Below are positions 42,476 to 51,693 of a stretch of DNA of 64,000 nucleotides, piece by piece (the stretch's first letter is position 1; each line of letters starts with the position of its first letter). The translations under genes were made by a program, and so were the position numbers. The stretch is taken from positions 10,092-74,091 of the forward strand of contig NZ_KE383971.1 of the NCBI RefSeq assembly GCF_000423045.1, in the 5' to 3' direction. Source of the stretch: Christiangramia portivictoriae DSM 23547. GTDB lineage: Bacteria > Bacteroidota > Bacteroidia > Flavobacteriales > Flavobacteriaceae. Under the pieces are notes generated by a model. The model searched no databases. It saw nothing but the letters and a program-made list of their open reading frames with translations, and was not told the origin of the DNA.

Positions 42476-43408
42476 TTAGAAGAATCTTGGTGATTTGTCA
42501 TATCCTTTCTTAAGTCCGAATAGGTCCAGATCAAACAATAGCATGATCTCATGTGAACCATCGTCGCTCAGGTCGTAAGTTGGGTAATCATATGCATACC
42601 CAATTCTTAATCCCGGAGTAACCTGAAAGTTTACCAAGCCTGTAACAGACTTATCGAATCTATAACCAACACCTGCTTCAAAACGATCGTAAAGCAACGC
42701 GTTAGCATTTACATCAACAGATAGCGGTGATCCTTCAACCCCTCTAACCATGGTAGAAGGTTTCAGTTTAAAGTTTTCAGTAATGTCAAACACATAACCA
42801 CCGGTAAGGTAGTAATGAATCTCCTCTGAACCTTTGTCTCTAAGCAACTGACTGTCATCAAGGTGATCTGCTGTTAACAAGTTGGGTGCAGAAACTCCTA
42901 AATAGTGTTTGTCACCAAACCAGAAAGCTCCAACTCCAAACACAGGAAATACTTCGCTGATGTTCTGAAATGCTGCATCACCTGGATCATTTAAACGTAA
43001 GTTAGCAAGGTTAGCATCAAAAGTCGTAAGACCTGCTTTTGCACCGAAAGATAACTTCGTGTTGTCACCAGTTGGGATCACGTATGCGAAATCTGCCGTG
43101 ATATTGTTGGTTTTCTCAACATCACCAATTTCGTCATGAACTACAGTTAGTCCAAGTTCAACACGCTCACTTACCGGAGTGTGGGCAAAGAAGTTGAGGG
43201 TGCGTGGTGCACCATCAACATCTGTCCATTGCATTCTGTAAATCGCACCCAGGTTCAACATGCCCGGGTCGTCTGTCGCATAAGCAGGATTCACAACACT
43301 CATGTTGTACATGTATTGAGTGAAGAGCGGATCTTGCTGAGCCATACCCTTTATAGAGAAAAGGATAATGCCTGCGAATAATAAATATTTTGTGATTATT
43401 TTTTTCAT
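42476..43408 (-). CDS. PorP/SprF family type IX secretion membrane protein
   Basis: 310-residue outer-membrane barrel with a signal peptide (about 1-22, ending GMAQ) and the family start QQDPLFTQYMYNMSVVNPAYA, then alternating strands and a closing LLFDLDLFGLKKGY. In Flavobacterium SprF is needed to secrete SprB, a type B cargo. This one is next to a type B cargo gene (22 bases apart), so it likely guides that protein through the SprA translocon or holds it at the surface. Confidence 0.88.
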   Translation of the reverse strand: MKKIITKYLLFAGIILFSIKGMAQQDPLFTQYMYNMSVVNPAYATDDPGMLNLGAIYRMQWTDVDGAPRTLNFFAHTPVSERVELGLTVVHDEIGDVEKTNNITADFAYVIPTGDNTKLSFGAKAGLTTFDANLANLRLNDPGDAAFQNISEVFPVFGVGAFWFGDKHYLGVSAPNLLTADHLDDSQLLRDKGSEEIHYYLTGGYVFDITENFKLKPSTMVRGVEGSPLSVDVNANALLYDRFEAGVGYRFDKSVTGLVNFQVTPGLRIGYAYDYPTYDLSDDGSHEIMLLFDLDLFGLKKGYDKSPRFF

Positions 43409-43430
43409 CTCTTGTTCTTGTTTATCCTAA

Positions 43431-46400
43431 TTATCTACTTAAGTATACTTTTCCTCGTCTTGGCTCAGTGCTACCATCTTTGAAGTCCAGGTAATAGAAG
43501 TAAACTCCTACTGGTAACAAACCGTCACCGAATGAACCTTGATTGCTGGTACCATCCCAGTTTGGAGTATTTGCATTCCCCTTGTAAACTGAGTCACCCC
43601 ATCTGTTGTATATCTCAATAGTGTAGTTAGGATAGAAATCTTCGATATATCTAATCTCGAAATCATCATTTAATTGATCACCGTTTGGTGAAATACCTTC
43701 TGGTATGAAAAAGTCACATTCCAGGCTAACGTTCACGGCAAGTCTTTGTGAGCTATCACAATCTGATGCCGGGTCGTATAGTGAAGCGAAATATGTCACT
43801 CCATCCTGAAGTGCGGTTCCTGTACTTAATGGATCTGTGCTATCTGCACTTGCATACCAGGTTACATTTGAAGTCTGGTCGATTGCATCATTCAGGTCTG
43901 CGATCGTTGGATCGTCGAACTGGCAGAAAGTTTGATTCGCATCGTCGATCGTAGGAGTTCCAGGATCTGTAATGCTTACATTAAAGGCAGTAGCCTCAGA
44001 CTCACAACCAGCTTCTCCACGCTGAGTTACGTAGTAAGTTCCTTCGGCTAAAGGAGCATCTTCAGCAACCATCATTGTAAGATCAGCATCAGTATAGAAA
44101 GTTAGATCTTCACTACCTGCTGTTAGATCAGCACCTGTTGGATCAAGGATCGCACAGAAAGTTGCATCTCCAACTACCGGAGCATCTCCTACTTCCTGAA
44201 CGGTAATTGCAAATTCAGCAGTATCATCTCCACAATCATTGATGGCAGCTACTGTATAAGTCACAGTGTAAGTTCCTGCATCAAAAGTTGAAGGATCCAT
44301 CATTCCATCTGTTACAACCGTACCATCTTCAAGAGTGAACTCACCGTCTGTATCAGCATCTACTGATAAGAAATCAAACAGGTTCTGTACACCATCGTTT
44401 TGACAAACGGCGATTTCCATATCCATTCCTGCAAATGCAGCGTCTTGTACAGTAATTGTAAAGGTTGCAGCATCAGTACAGTTCTCATTTTCTAATGTGT
44501 AGATAACAGCATAGTTTCCGGCATCAAAATCTGCTGGATTCATTAGACCATCTGCAAGTACATCTCCATTAAGACTGAAAGATCCAGTTGAATCGGTATC
44601 ATCAGACAAGAGAGTGAATAGATCTACTACATCATCGTTCTGGCATACGGCAACAGCCATATCATCTCCAGCATCTGGCGATTCGTTCACAGTTACACTA
44701 ATCATTGCAGTATCATTACCACAATCATTTTCAGCATCTACTGTATAGGTGATCATATAAGTGCCAGCCATAAAGTCTGCCGGATCCATAAGACCATCTA
44801 TGATTACAGATCCATCTATTGTGAAGGTTCCATCATTATCTGTAAACTCACCATCCAGAATATCAAAAAGGTTTTGAACTCCGTCATTCTGACAAACAGT
44901 AACAGCAACATCATCTCCAGCAAGAGCTGAGTCGATCACAGTAATCGTGAACGATATAGAATCTGTTCCAGAAACGCAATCTGAAAAATCTTCACTCAAA
45001 GTATAAGTTATGCTATAATCACCAGCCGCCATCATGGAAGGATCGAACGTTCCGTCTTCATATCCTTCGAACACTCCGAAATCTGGATTATCTCCCAGGA
45101 AGCTAGTTAGATCCTGTACGCCTGCATTTTGACAAATTGGAGCTGGATTAGCAACTTCGTCTAGTTCAGCATCGATATTCTCCCGAACAGTAATAGTTAG
45201 TTCTACTGAATCTGCACATTCACCTGTCCCAATACTATAGGTAGTAGTGAAATCACCAGTAGTCATACCTTCAGTGTACATTTCTGCCAGTTCAGAGATG
45301 CTTGGATTGAAAGATCCAGTTGGAGCATCTTCTGGTAGTAAATCGTTGAATTCTGATGTTAGGTTTGCTTCAGTAAAGAAAGCAGCATCAACGTCATTCT
45401 CACAAACGATCGTAGTTACATCTTCTCCAAGATCAAAACCTTGCACTACAACAACAGTTATTGTAGAGCTATTAGAACCTGTTATGCAAACATCAGTTGT
45501 TGCATCTACTGTGTAGGTAGCTGTAAATGTACCTGCACCACTAATACCAGTGTCAAAAGTAGAGCCTGATAGTGTAAGATCATCACTAGAGAAAGTTCCA
45601 CCAGCATTCGTGCTGCCAGATAGAGCAGTGTTTAAATCAACAACACCCTCTGTACTGCAAAATGTCACCATGGTATCTTCTCCAGCATCAGCAGTCTCAT
45701 TTGGATTAATTGTGATTGAGTAATCTGCAGAACTTGTACATGTACTACTGCTTACAGTATATGTTGTTGTAAAAGTCGCAGGAAAATTTGTGGTAGCGGC
45801 ATACTGAGCTAACAGTTCACCAAGGTTGTTATCTGTGAAAGTACCACCTCTGGCGATAGTTGGATCAAATTCGTTCAGTAATTCTTCACCCTGTCCACTT
45901 GGATTGGCAGCAATTTGCGCAGCTAATGCCGTGAACTCAGCCTGACAGAAAACAAAATCTCCTCCAGGTCCAGCATTAGGAGCCTGTTCTACTGAGATGG
46001 TAAAGTCTACAGAATCTGAACCGGTCACACATGCGTCATCCTCATCAATAGTATAAGTAATGGTAAAATCGCCTGCACCGGCTACAGATGGATCAAATAT
46101 GCCATCTGAAATAGTGGTATCATCACTTGAAAAAGTTCCACCAGCGATGCTGTCTGGACCTAATAAGTTTGAAAGTGTGATCACATCATCATTAGAACAA
46201 ACTCCGTCCACATCTGCAATAGTTCCTGCTTCAGCATCAACGGCTTCGTTAATAGTGATTGTTGCAGTGGATGATACAGCGTCACAGGCTACAGTTGCAG
46301 CAATAGTATAGGTTGTGCTAAAATCTTCAGCTCCAACTACTCCGTCATTATAATTTGAAATAAGTGTCGCGATTGAAGGGCTAAAGCTTCCACTGTCGTC

Positions 46401-48497
46401 ATCTGTTCCTAAAAGGTTTAGAATGAAAGTTTGAAGCGAAGCTTCGCTGGCGAATGCAGTCATAACGTCTTCGTCGGTCTCACATAAACTTGCAGTAGCA
46501 TCTGTTCCTGCATCTGGAGCGTCAAGTACTGTAATCGTAAAGGTTTCAGTATCTGTTGTACTCACACAAGCCGTTTCTGGTGATACGGTATAAACTATTG
46601 TGAATTCTCCAGCTCCGTTTGATGGATCAAAATTACCATCTGCTGAATCACCTCCGTTTACGCTAAATACGCCATTAGGGTTTCCACCACTAATTAAAGT
46701 CTGTAAATTGAATGCCGAATCTGTGGTGCAGAAACTTGAATCTGTTCCTTCACCGGCATCGGCCACAACAGCAGAATTAACGGTTAGAGTCGCGGTAGAA
46801 CTTACTGGTTCACAAGCTCCGGTATCAACTGTATACGTTACTGTAAAATCTTCAGAAGGAGTAGATACACCATCACTATAAGCATTTCTAACGCTGGTTA
46901 GATTTGGTGAGAAACTACCTCTGTCATCTTCAGTACCTAAAAGATCAAGATAATAAGATCTTAAGTTAGCATTCGAATCAAAAATATTTCTATCCTCAAC
47001 CTCATTCTCACATAAGGTTTCAGAATTGTCTGTTCCTGCATCTGGATCTGCGAGTACATTCACTGTAAGAGTTGAAGAATCTGAACAGTCAGAATCGTCT
47101 GTAGTTCCAGTTGTAACCGTATAGGTTACTGAATATGACGCAGGGAAATTATTTGTAGCTACATCATTTAAATATTGAGTAGCAATGGTTCCAAGCTCTG
47201 GGGAAAAAGTTCCACCGGCATCTGCACCAGCAATAAGATCTGCAAATGCATCTTCAGCTGCAGAAGGGTTGGTAGCAATTTGAGTTATAAGTGCTGCAAG
47301 ATCGCTCTGGCAGTAAGTCAATTCGGTATTATCACCTGCATCTGGATTTTCTACTACAGTAATTGCAAGATTAACTTCATCTGTACAATCCTCGGTAAAT
47401 TCTACACTATAAGTAGTCGAGTAAGTACCTGGGCCAGTGTATGCAGCTACAAGTTCACTTAAACTGCTATCTGAAAAAGTTCCATTTGTTGGTACATCAT
47501 TATCTGTATCTGAATCGAAGTTGTTCTCCAATAATCCCAAAAACAGGTTTCTTAAGTTCTCAGTAGAACTAAAGGCGTCATCTGCATTGGCTTCACAAGT
47601 TGATTCATCCAGGTTGTCTGGTCCTGCATCAGAAGGTATAATAGTCACAGTCACTGCTCTCCTGTTTGTGCTTTCACATGGAGGTTGAGTAGAGTTAGTT
47701 CTGTTAACGATCTGGCTTACGTAATAAGTTTCTCCATCTATCAACCGCGTAGAGTTGGCCAAAGGTGGTTGAGAAGTTCTTGTGCTATACCATCTAAAGG
47801 CTTGAGTATCGGGACTTGTAGCGCTAGCTTCAAGATCTCTTACCCTTGGGTCGTCACTTTCGCAGAATACCTGATTTGCAGCGGCATTCGGAGCAAAAGC
47901 ATTCACAGGATTAAATTCAATTGCGATACGGCTGGAAAATCTGCAATCAGCATCACTTGGGTCATCCTGTCCAATAAAATAATTTTCACCAGCAACTAAA
48001 GCGGTAGCATCAGACAATTCATCGTCTGCATCACCAAATTCGTTGGCGTAAACGTTGAGATCGAATGAAGGATCTGCAGGAGTTATCAAGTCCTTTAAAT
48101 CCCCAACTGTGGTGACTGAACCTGTAGAATATACACATGGTTCGAAGAAATTTCCAAAGGTGGAAACCGGAGCTCCAAGATCATCAACTGTTACGTTGAT
48201 TTGCGGTCTACTTGTACAAGATCCATCTTGATTTCCTGCAAAGTAAGTACCTGTTCTTAGAATTTCATTGTTTGGAATAGGATTTGTAGAAGTTGCGGTA
48301 CGGTAAAATCTTAATGTCTTACCAGGTGCTGGTGTAGCTTCTAAATCACCAACAGTATCTAGATAGCAGAACTCTTGATCAGAATTGCTAACAGTGGGGC
48401 ATTGTTGTCCATAGGCAGACGACATGCTCACCAGAATTAGGGTTAAGATAAAAAGGTAAAACATTTTACCCTTAAACCTCATGGTAAAATTTTGCAT
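43431..48497 (-). CDS. Large Ig-repeat adhesin-like protein with type B T9SS domain
   Basis: 1688-residue secreted or surface protein. A signal peptide (about 7-30) is followed by three Ig-like domains (about 31-285), thirteen tandem Ig-like repeats of 80-100 residues (about 290-1437, mostly opening DAG with a cysteine near position 10 and another near the end), two more Ig-like domains (1438-1590), and a C-terminal domain (about 1594-1688) with FFIPEGISPNGDQLND, YNRWGDSVYKG and PVGVYFYYLDF, the gliding-motility-associated CTD of type B T9SS cargo. The repeats are rich in Asp/Thr/Ser and contain no lysine. It heads the operon with the PorP/SprF and OmpA/PD40 genes. Confidence 0.9.
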   Translation of the reverse strand: MQNFTMRFKGKMFYLFILTLILVSMSSAYGQQCPTVSNSDQEFCYLDTVGDLEATPAPGKTLRFYRTATSTNPIPNNEILRTGTYFAGNQDGSCTSRPQINVTVDDLGAPVSTFGNFFEPCVYSTGSVTTVGDLKDLITPADPSFDLNVYANEFGDADDELSDATALVAGENYFIGQDDPSDADCRFSSRIAIEFNPVNAFAPNAAANQVFCESDDPRVRDLEASATSPDTQAFRWYSTRTSQPPLANSTRLIDGETYYVSQIVNRTNSTQPPCESTNRRAVTVTIIPSDAGPDNLDESTCEANADDAFSSTENLRNLFLGLLENNFDSDTDNDVPTNGTFSDSSLSELVAAYTGPGTYSTTYSVEFTEDCTDEVNLAITVVENPDAGDNTELTYCQSDLAALITQIATNPSAAEDAFADLIAGADAGGTFSPELGTIATQYLNDVATNNFPASYSVTYTVTTGTTDDSDCSDSSTLTVNVLADPDAGTDNSETLCENEVEDRNIFDSNANLRSYYLDLLGTEDDRGSFSPNLTSVRNAYSDGVSTPSEDFTVTYTVDTGACEPVSSTATLTVNSAVVADAGEGTDSSFCTTDSAFNLQTLISGGNPNGVFSVNGGDSADGNFDPSNGAGEFTIVYTVSPETACVSTTDTETFTITVLDAPDAGTDATASLCETDEDVMTAFASEASLQTFILNLLGTDDDSGSFSPSIATLISNYNDGVVGAEDFSTTYTIAATVACDAVSSTATITINEAVDAEAGTIADVDGVCSNDDVITLSNLLGPDSIAGGTFSSDDTTISDGIFDPSVAGAGDFTITYTIDEDDACVTGSDSVDFTISVEQAPNAGPGGDFVFCQAEFTALAAQIAANPSGQGEELLNEFDPTIARGGTFTDNNLGELLAQYAATTNFPATFTTTYTVSSSTCTSSADYSITINPNETADAGEDTMVTFCSTEGVVDLNTALSGSTNAGGTFSSDDLTLSGSTFDTGISGAGTFTATYTVDATTDVCITGSNSSTITVVVVQGFDLGEDVTTIVCENDVDAAFFTEANLTSEFNDLLPEDAPTGSFNPSISELAEMYTEGMTTGDFTTTYSIGTGECADSVELTITVRENIDAELDEVANPAPICQNAGVQDLTSFLGDNPDFGVFEGYEDGTFDPSMMAAGDYSITYTLSEDFSDCVSGTDSISFTITVIDSALAGDDVAVTVCQNDGVQNLFDILDGEFTDNDGTFTIDGSVIIDGLMDPADFMAGTYMITYTVDAENDCGNDTAMISVTVNESPDAGDDMAVAVCQNDDVVDLFTLLSDDTDSTGSFSLNGDVLADGLMNPADFDAGNYAVIYTLENENCTDAATFTITVQDAAFAGMDMEIAVCQNDGVQNLFDFLSVDADTDGEFTLEDGTVVTDGMMDPSTFDAGTYTVTYTVAAINDCGDDTAEFAITVQEVGDAPVVGDATFCAILDPTGADLTAGSEDLTFYTDADLTMMVAEDAPLAEGTYYVTQRGEAGCESEATAFNVSITDPGTPTIDDANQTFCQFDDPTIADLNDAIDQTSNVTWYASADSTDPLSTGTALQDGVTYFASLYDPASDCDSSQRLAVNVSLECDFFIPEGISPNGDQLNDDFEIRYIEDFYPNYTIEIYNRWGDSVYKGNANTPNWDGTSNQGSFGDGLLPVGVYFYYLDFKDGSTEPRRGKVYLSR
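44187..47630 (-). repeat. Thirteen tandem Ig-like repeats inside the adhesin
   Basis: Residues 290-1437 consist of 13 units starting near 290, 386, 486, 580, 662, 754, 841, 936, 1022, 1109, 1192, 1275 and 1355. Two kinds can be told apart: long units (~90-100 residues) with a SFSPxxxxLxxxY segment (units 1, 2, 3, 5, 7, 9) and short units (~80-87) with GxFDPxxxGAGxFTITYT (units 4, 6, 8, 10-13). DNA identity is highest among units 11-13. Confidence 0.8.
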
Positions 48498-48514
48498 AGG
48501 CTAGGTGTTAAATT

Positions 48515-48522
48515 CAAAATTA
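48515..48522 (-). promoter_or_regulatory. TAATTTTG promoter box of the adhesin operon
   Basis: TAnnTTTG match on the minus strand, 17 bases before the ATG at 48497. The rest of the 179-base gap to the divergent TPR gene is AT-rich. Confidence 0.45.
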
Positions 48523-48676
48523 GTATTAGGTTTAAACTCAATATAAGTTGCACAAATATTAAAATTATTTTTAATATGCTTTGTTAAATTAAGAAACATC
48601 TTAGTTGCAAGAATTCTAAGGTTTTAACGTTGAACTTCAATAGTTTGGGCGATTTAAATTTAAGAAAATATAATTT

Positions 48677-49555
48677 ATGTTAACAAAATTTCGAATCATT
48701 CTTCTAATATGTTGCTTTTTTAGCATTAGTATGAGCTCGCAGAATGATATTTCCAAGGCACAAAATTTGCTAGAATCTGGTGATCATCAAGCGGCTGAAG
48801 AGCTACTATTAAAACATGATTCAGAGCTAAAGGCCATAGAACTGCTAGGTGATATTTACAGCTTTAGACAACAATGGGATGCGGCTATTTCGCATTATGA
48901 AAAACTTGTTAAAGCCAAGCCGAACGATGCGAATTACAATTTTAAATTGGGTGGTGCTATGGGGATGAAAGCCTATTACGGTTCTAAATTCCAGGCAGCG
49001 ATGCTGATTGGTGATGTTAAAAAATACTTGTTAAAAGCTGCTGAACTCAATCCTCAACATGCTGAGTCAAGGCGCGCTTTGGTAGAGCTTTACATGCAGA
49101 TACCTGGATTTGTGGGCGGCAGTCAAACCATCGCTAAAAGTTATGCTTCAGAATTGCATCGAATTAATGAACTGGATGGTCTTTTAGCAGACGCTTACAT
49201 CTATAAATTCCTGGACTATCAAAAGCTTGCGGAGACTAAATACGAAGCAGCAATTAAACTTTCAAGAAGAAAACCGGAGCTGATTTCCAGAAACTATTTG
49301 AATTATGAGCTAGCTGAAGTCGCTGCCATCTATTCGATCGAGCTGGAACAAGGCAGGAAACTCGTGCAAAAATATATTAAAGATTACGGTTATAAAGACA
49401 TTAAGGACCCGTCATGGGCTTATTATAGGTGGGCTCAAATAGAAAGACTGAATAATAATCAGGACATGGCGCTGAGTTTCATTGAAAAGTCATTAGCAAT
49501 TGCCCCAGAGTTTGACAAAGCTTTGATCGAAAAACAGAAAATTAGGAGGATGTAA
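48677..49555 (+). CDS. Exported TPR-containing protein
   Basis: 292 residues with a signal peptide (about 1-21, ending MSSQ) and TPR helical repeats (about 25-110 SGDHQAAEELL..., WDAAISHYEKLVKAKP; again 215-285 NNNQDMALSFIEKSLAIAPE). A motif GGAMGMKAYYGSKFQAAMLIGDVKKYLLKAAELNP lies between. Function unknown; presumably a periplasmic scaffold. It may head a long operon with mpl, radC and the downstream genes, although mpl has its own box. Confidence 0.75.
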   Translation: MLTKFRIILLICCFFSISMSSQNDISKAQNLLESGDHQAAEELLLKHDSELKAIELLGDIYSFRQQWDAAISHYEKLVKAKPNDANYNFKLGGAMGMKAYYGSKFQAAMLIGDVKKYLLKAAELNPQHAESRRALVELYMQIPGFVGGSQTIAKSYASELHRINELDGLLADAYIYKFLDYQKLAETKYEAAIKLSRRKPELISRNYLNYELAEVAAIYSIELEQGRKLVQKYIKDYGYKDIKDPSWAYYRWAQIERLNNNQDMALSFIEKSLAIAPEFDKALIEKQKIRRM

Positions 49556-49577
49556 CTTCAGGCCTGTTATTTACTTT

Positions 49578-49585
49578 TATATTTG
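49578..49585 (+). promoter_or_regulatory. TATATTTG promoter box of mpl
   Basis: TAnnTTTG match 14 bases before the ATG at 49600, implying a leader of under 10 bases. Confidence 0.5.
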
Positions 49586-49599
49586 TACAAACCTTTTTC

Positions 49600-50952
49600 A
49601 TGAACATACATTTTATAGCCATAGGTGGTAGTGCCATGCATAGTCTTGCAATCGCACTTCAGCGCAAGGGATACCATATATCTGGCAGTGATGATGCTAT
49701 TTTTGAACCTTCCAGATCACGTCTCAAAACCGAAGGACTACTTCCGAAGCGAATGGGGTGGGATGTTGCAAATATCACCTCAAATCTGGATGCGGTAATT
49801 CTGGGAATGCATGCGAAAGAGGATAATCCGGAATTGATTAGGGCGAAAGAATTAGGGTTGAAAATCTATAGTTACCCGGAATTTATTTTTGAGCAATCGA
49901 AGGATAAAACTCGCGTTGTGATTGGAGGTTCTCACGGAAAAACTAGTATTACCTCGATGATCCTTCATGTAATGAACTATCATGATCGTGAGGTTGATTA
50001 TATGGTAGGTGCTACTCTCGAAGGTCTTGACAATCCGCTTCATTTGACTCAAGAAAATGATTTTATTGTTATTGAAGGAGATGAATATCTAAGTTCTGCT
50101 TTGGACAGAAGGCCTAAATTTCATCTTTACCAGCCAAATATCGCCTTGCTAAGTGGTATAGCCTGGGACCATATCAATGTGTTCCCAACCTTTGAAAATT
50201 ATGTTGAACAATTTAGAATTTTCATAGACTCTATTGTGAATGGGGGGATTCTGGTGTACAATGAAGAAGATGAAACTGTAAAACACTTAGCAGAGAATAC
50301 AGAAAATCCAATTCGAAAGCATTCATATTTCACTCCAGATTATCATACAGAAGATAATGCTACCATTCTTGATGCTCCGGAAGGCGAGTTACCTCTGGAA
50401 ATTTTTGGTAGGCATAATCTTAACAATCTGGCCGGGGCAAAATGGATTTGCCAACATATGGGAGTTGATGAAGACGATTTTTACGAGGCCATTGCGACAT
50501 TTAAGGGTGCTTCCAAAAGACTGGAGAGAGTAGCAGAATCTGAGAACACGGTTATTTTCAAGGATTTCGCCCATAGTCCTTCCAAAGTTGCCGCTACCAC
50601 AGCTGCCGTAAAGGAACAGTACCCAGATAAAAAATTGATCGCATGCCTGGAATTGCATACATATTCCAGTCTTAATGCAGATTTTTTAAAGGAGTACAGG
50701 CATACATTAGACAAGGCAGATGAAGCTATCGTATTTTATTCTCCTGATGCTGTTGCAATCAAAAAATTAAATCATGTTTCTGTAGCCCAGATCGAACAGG
50801 CTTTCTTAAAGCAAGGTTTGAAAATATATACTAATCCGGAAAACTTTCAGTCTGATCTTAAAAACATGGATTTTGACAATGCGGTATTATTAATGATGAG
50901 CAGTGGTAACTACGGTGGTTTAGAGTTGGATTCATTAAAAGAACTCATCTAA
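49600..50952 (+). CDS. mpl: Murein peptide ligase Mpl
   Basis: Attaches recycled tripeptide (L-Ala-D-Glu-meso-DAP) to UDP-MurNAc. 450 residues of the Mur-ligase family: MNIHFIAIGGSAMHSLAIAL at the N-terminus, P-loop GGSHGKTSITSMI (Lys114), EGDEYLSSALDRRPKF, LSGIAWDHINVFP and DFAHSPSKV. The EGDEYLSSALDRRPKF and AHSPSKV versions are typical of Mpl rather than MurC. With anmK at 3.1 kb, it indicates recycling of both sugar and peptide parts of murein. Confidence 0.92.
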   Translation: MNIHFIAIGGSAMHSLAIALQRKGYHISGSDDAIFEPSRSRLKTEGLLPKRMGWDVANITSNLDAVILGMHAKEDNPELIRAKELGLKIYSYPEFIFEQSKDKTRVVIGGSHGKTSITSMILHVMNYHDREVDYMVGATLEGLDNPLHLTQENDFIVIEGDEYLSSALDRRPKFHLYQPNIALLSGIAWDHINVFPTFENYVEQFRIFIDSIVNGGILVYNEEDETVKHLAENTENPIRKHSYFTPDYHTEDNATILDAPEGELPLEIFGRHNLNNLAGAKWICQHMGVDEDDFYEAIATFKGASKRLERVAESENTVIFKDFAHSPSKVAATTAAVKEQYPDKKLIACLELHTYSSLNADFLKEYRHTLDKADEAIVFYSPDAVAIKKLNHVSVAQIEQAFLKQGLKIYTNPENFQSDLKNMDFDNAVLLMMSSGNYGGLELDSLKELI

Positions 50953-50986
50953 CGCACCTATTAGCTCATATTGATCTATTCCTATT

Positions 50987-51682
50987 ATGAGCGAAAATTC
51001 ATCAAAAAGTATTAAAACATGGGCGGAAGATGATCGTCCCAGGGAAAAACTGTTATCTAAGGGGCGCCTGGCCTTAAGCGATTCAGAATTATTGGCAATT
51101 CTGATTGGTTCAGGAAGCAAAAATGAGTCGGCAGTTGAGTTGTCAAAAAGAATCCTGGCTCAGTCAGAAAACAATCTTAATCAATTAGGAAAGTTAAGTA
51201 TTAATCAGCTCTGCCAATTTAAGGGTATTGGAAGTGCGAAGGCGGTAGTGATAACCGCCGCGTTGGAATTGGGCAGAAGACGACGACTTGAGGAAACGCT
51301 GGAATTAAATAAAATATCCTCCAGCTCTTCGGTTTTTGAGATCATGCAGCCTGTGATTGGGGAGTTGCCTCATGAGGAATTCTGGATTCTGTATCTTAAT
51401 AATAGCAACAAGGTTCTTGAAAAGTTCCAGGTAAGCAAAGGAGGTATTACCGGTACACTGGTGGATGTGCGAATAAGCTTGAGAAAGGCCCTGGAAATTG
51501 GGGCGGTATCCTTAATTTTAACACACAATCATCCAAGTGGAAACTTACGTCCTAGTGAGGCAGATAAGCAATTAACCCAAAAACTTAAAACTGCTGCGGA
51601 AAGCCTTGACATTAAGATCCTCGATCATATCATTGTTACTGAAAAGTCATACTTTAGCTTTGCCGACGACGGAATTCTATAA
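50987..51682 (+). CDS. radC: RadC-like JAB domain protein
   Basis: 231 residues: an N-terminal helix-hairpin-helix region (about 60-85, LCQFKGIGSAKAVVITAALELGRR) and a JAB/MPN zinc domain with THNHPSGNLRPSEAD (His-x-His ... Asp, about 177-191) and the upstream Glu in PHEEFW. The JAMM metal set looks complete. Despite the name, a role in recombinational repair was not upheld in E. coli. 34 bases after mpl. Confidence 0.9.
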   Translation: MSENSSKSIKTWAEDDRPREKLLSKGRLALSDSELLAILIGSGSKNESAVELSKRILAQSENNLNQLGKLSINQLCQFKGIGSAKAVVITAALELGRRRRLEETLELNKISSSSSVFEIMQPVIGELPHEEFWILYLNNSNKVLEKFQVSKGGITGTLVDVRISLRKALEIGAVSLILTHNHPSGNLRPSEADKQLTQKLKTAAESLDIKILDHIIVTEKSYFSFADDGIL

Positions 51683-51693
51683 GACTCCAATAA

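Noticed and set aside
45247-47999. Several + strand open frames of 80-104 residues opposite the adhesin gene
   Set aside because: They sit inside the repeats, repeat the same shadow composition and have no promoter; they result from the low-complexity Asp/Thr/Ser codons.
43431-48497. Assigning the adhesin as SprB
   Set aside because: The C-terminal domain type and neighbours agree, but SprB is far larger and its repeats differ; I leave the symbol empty.
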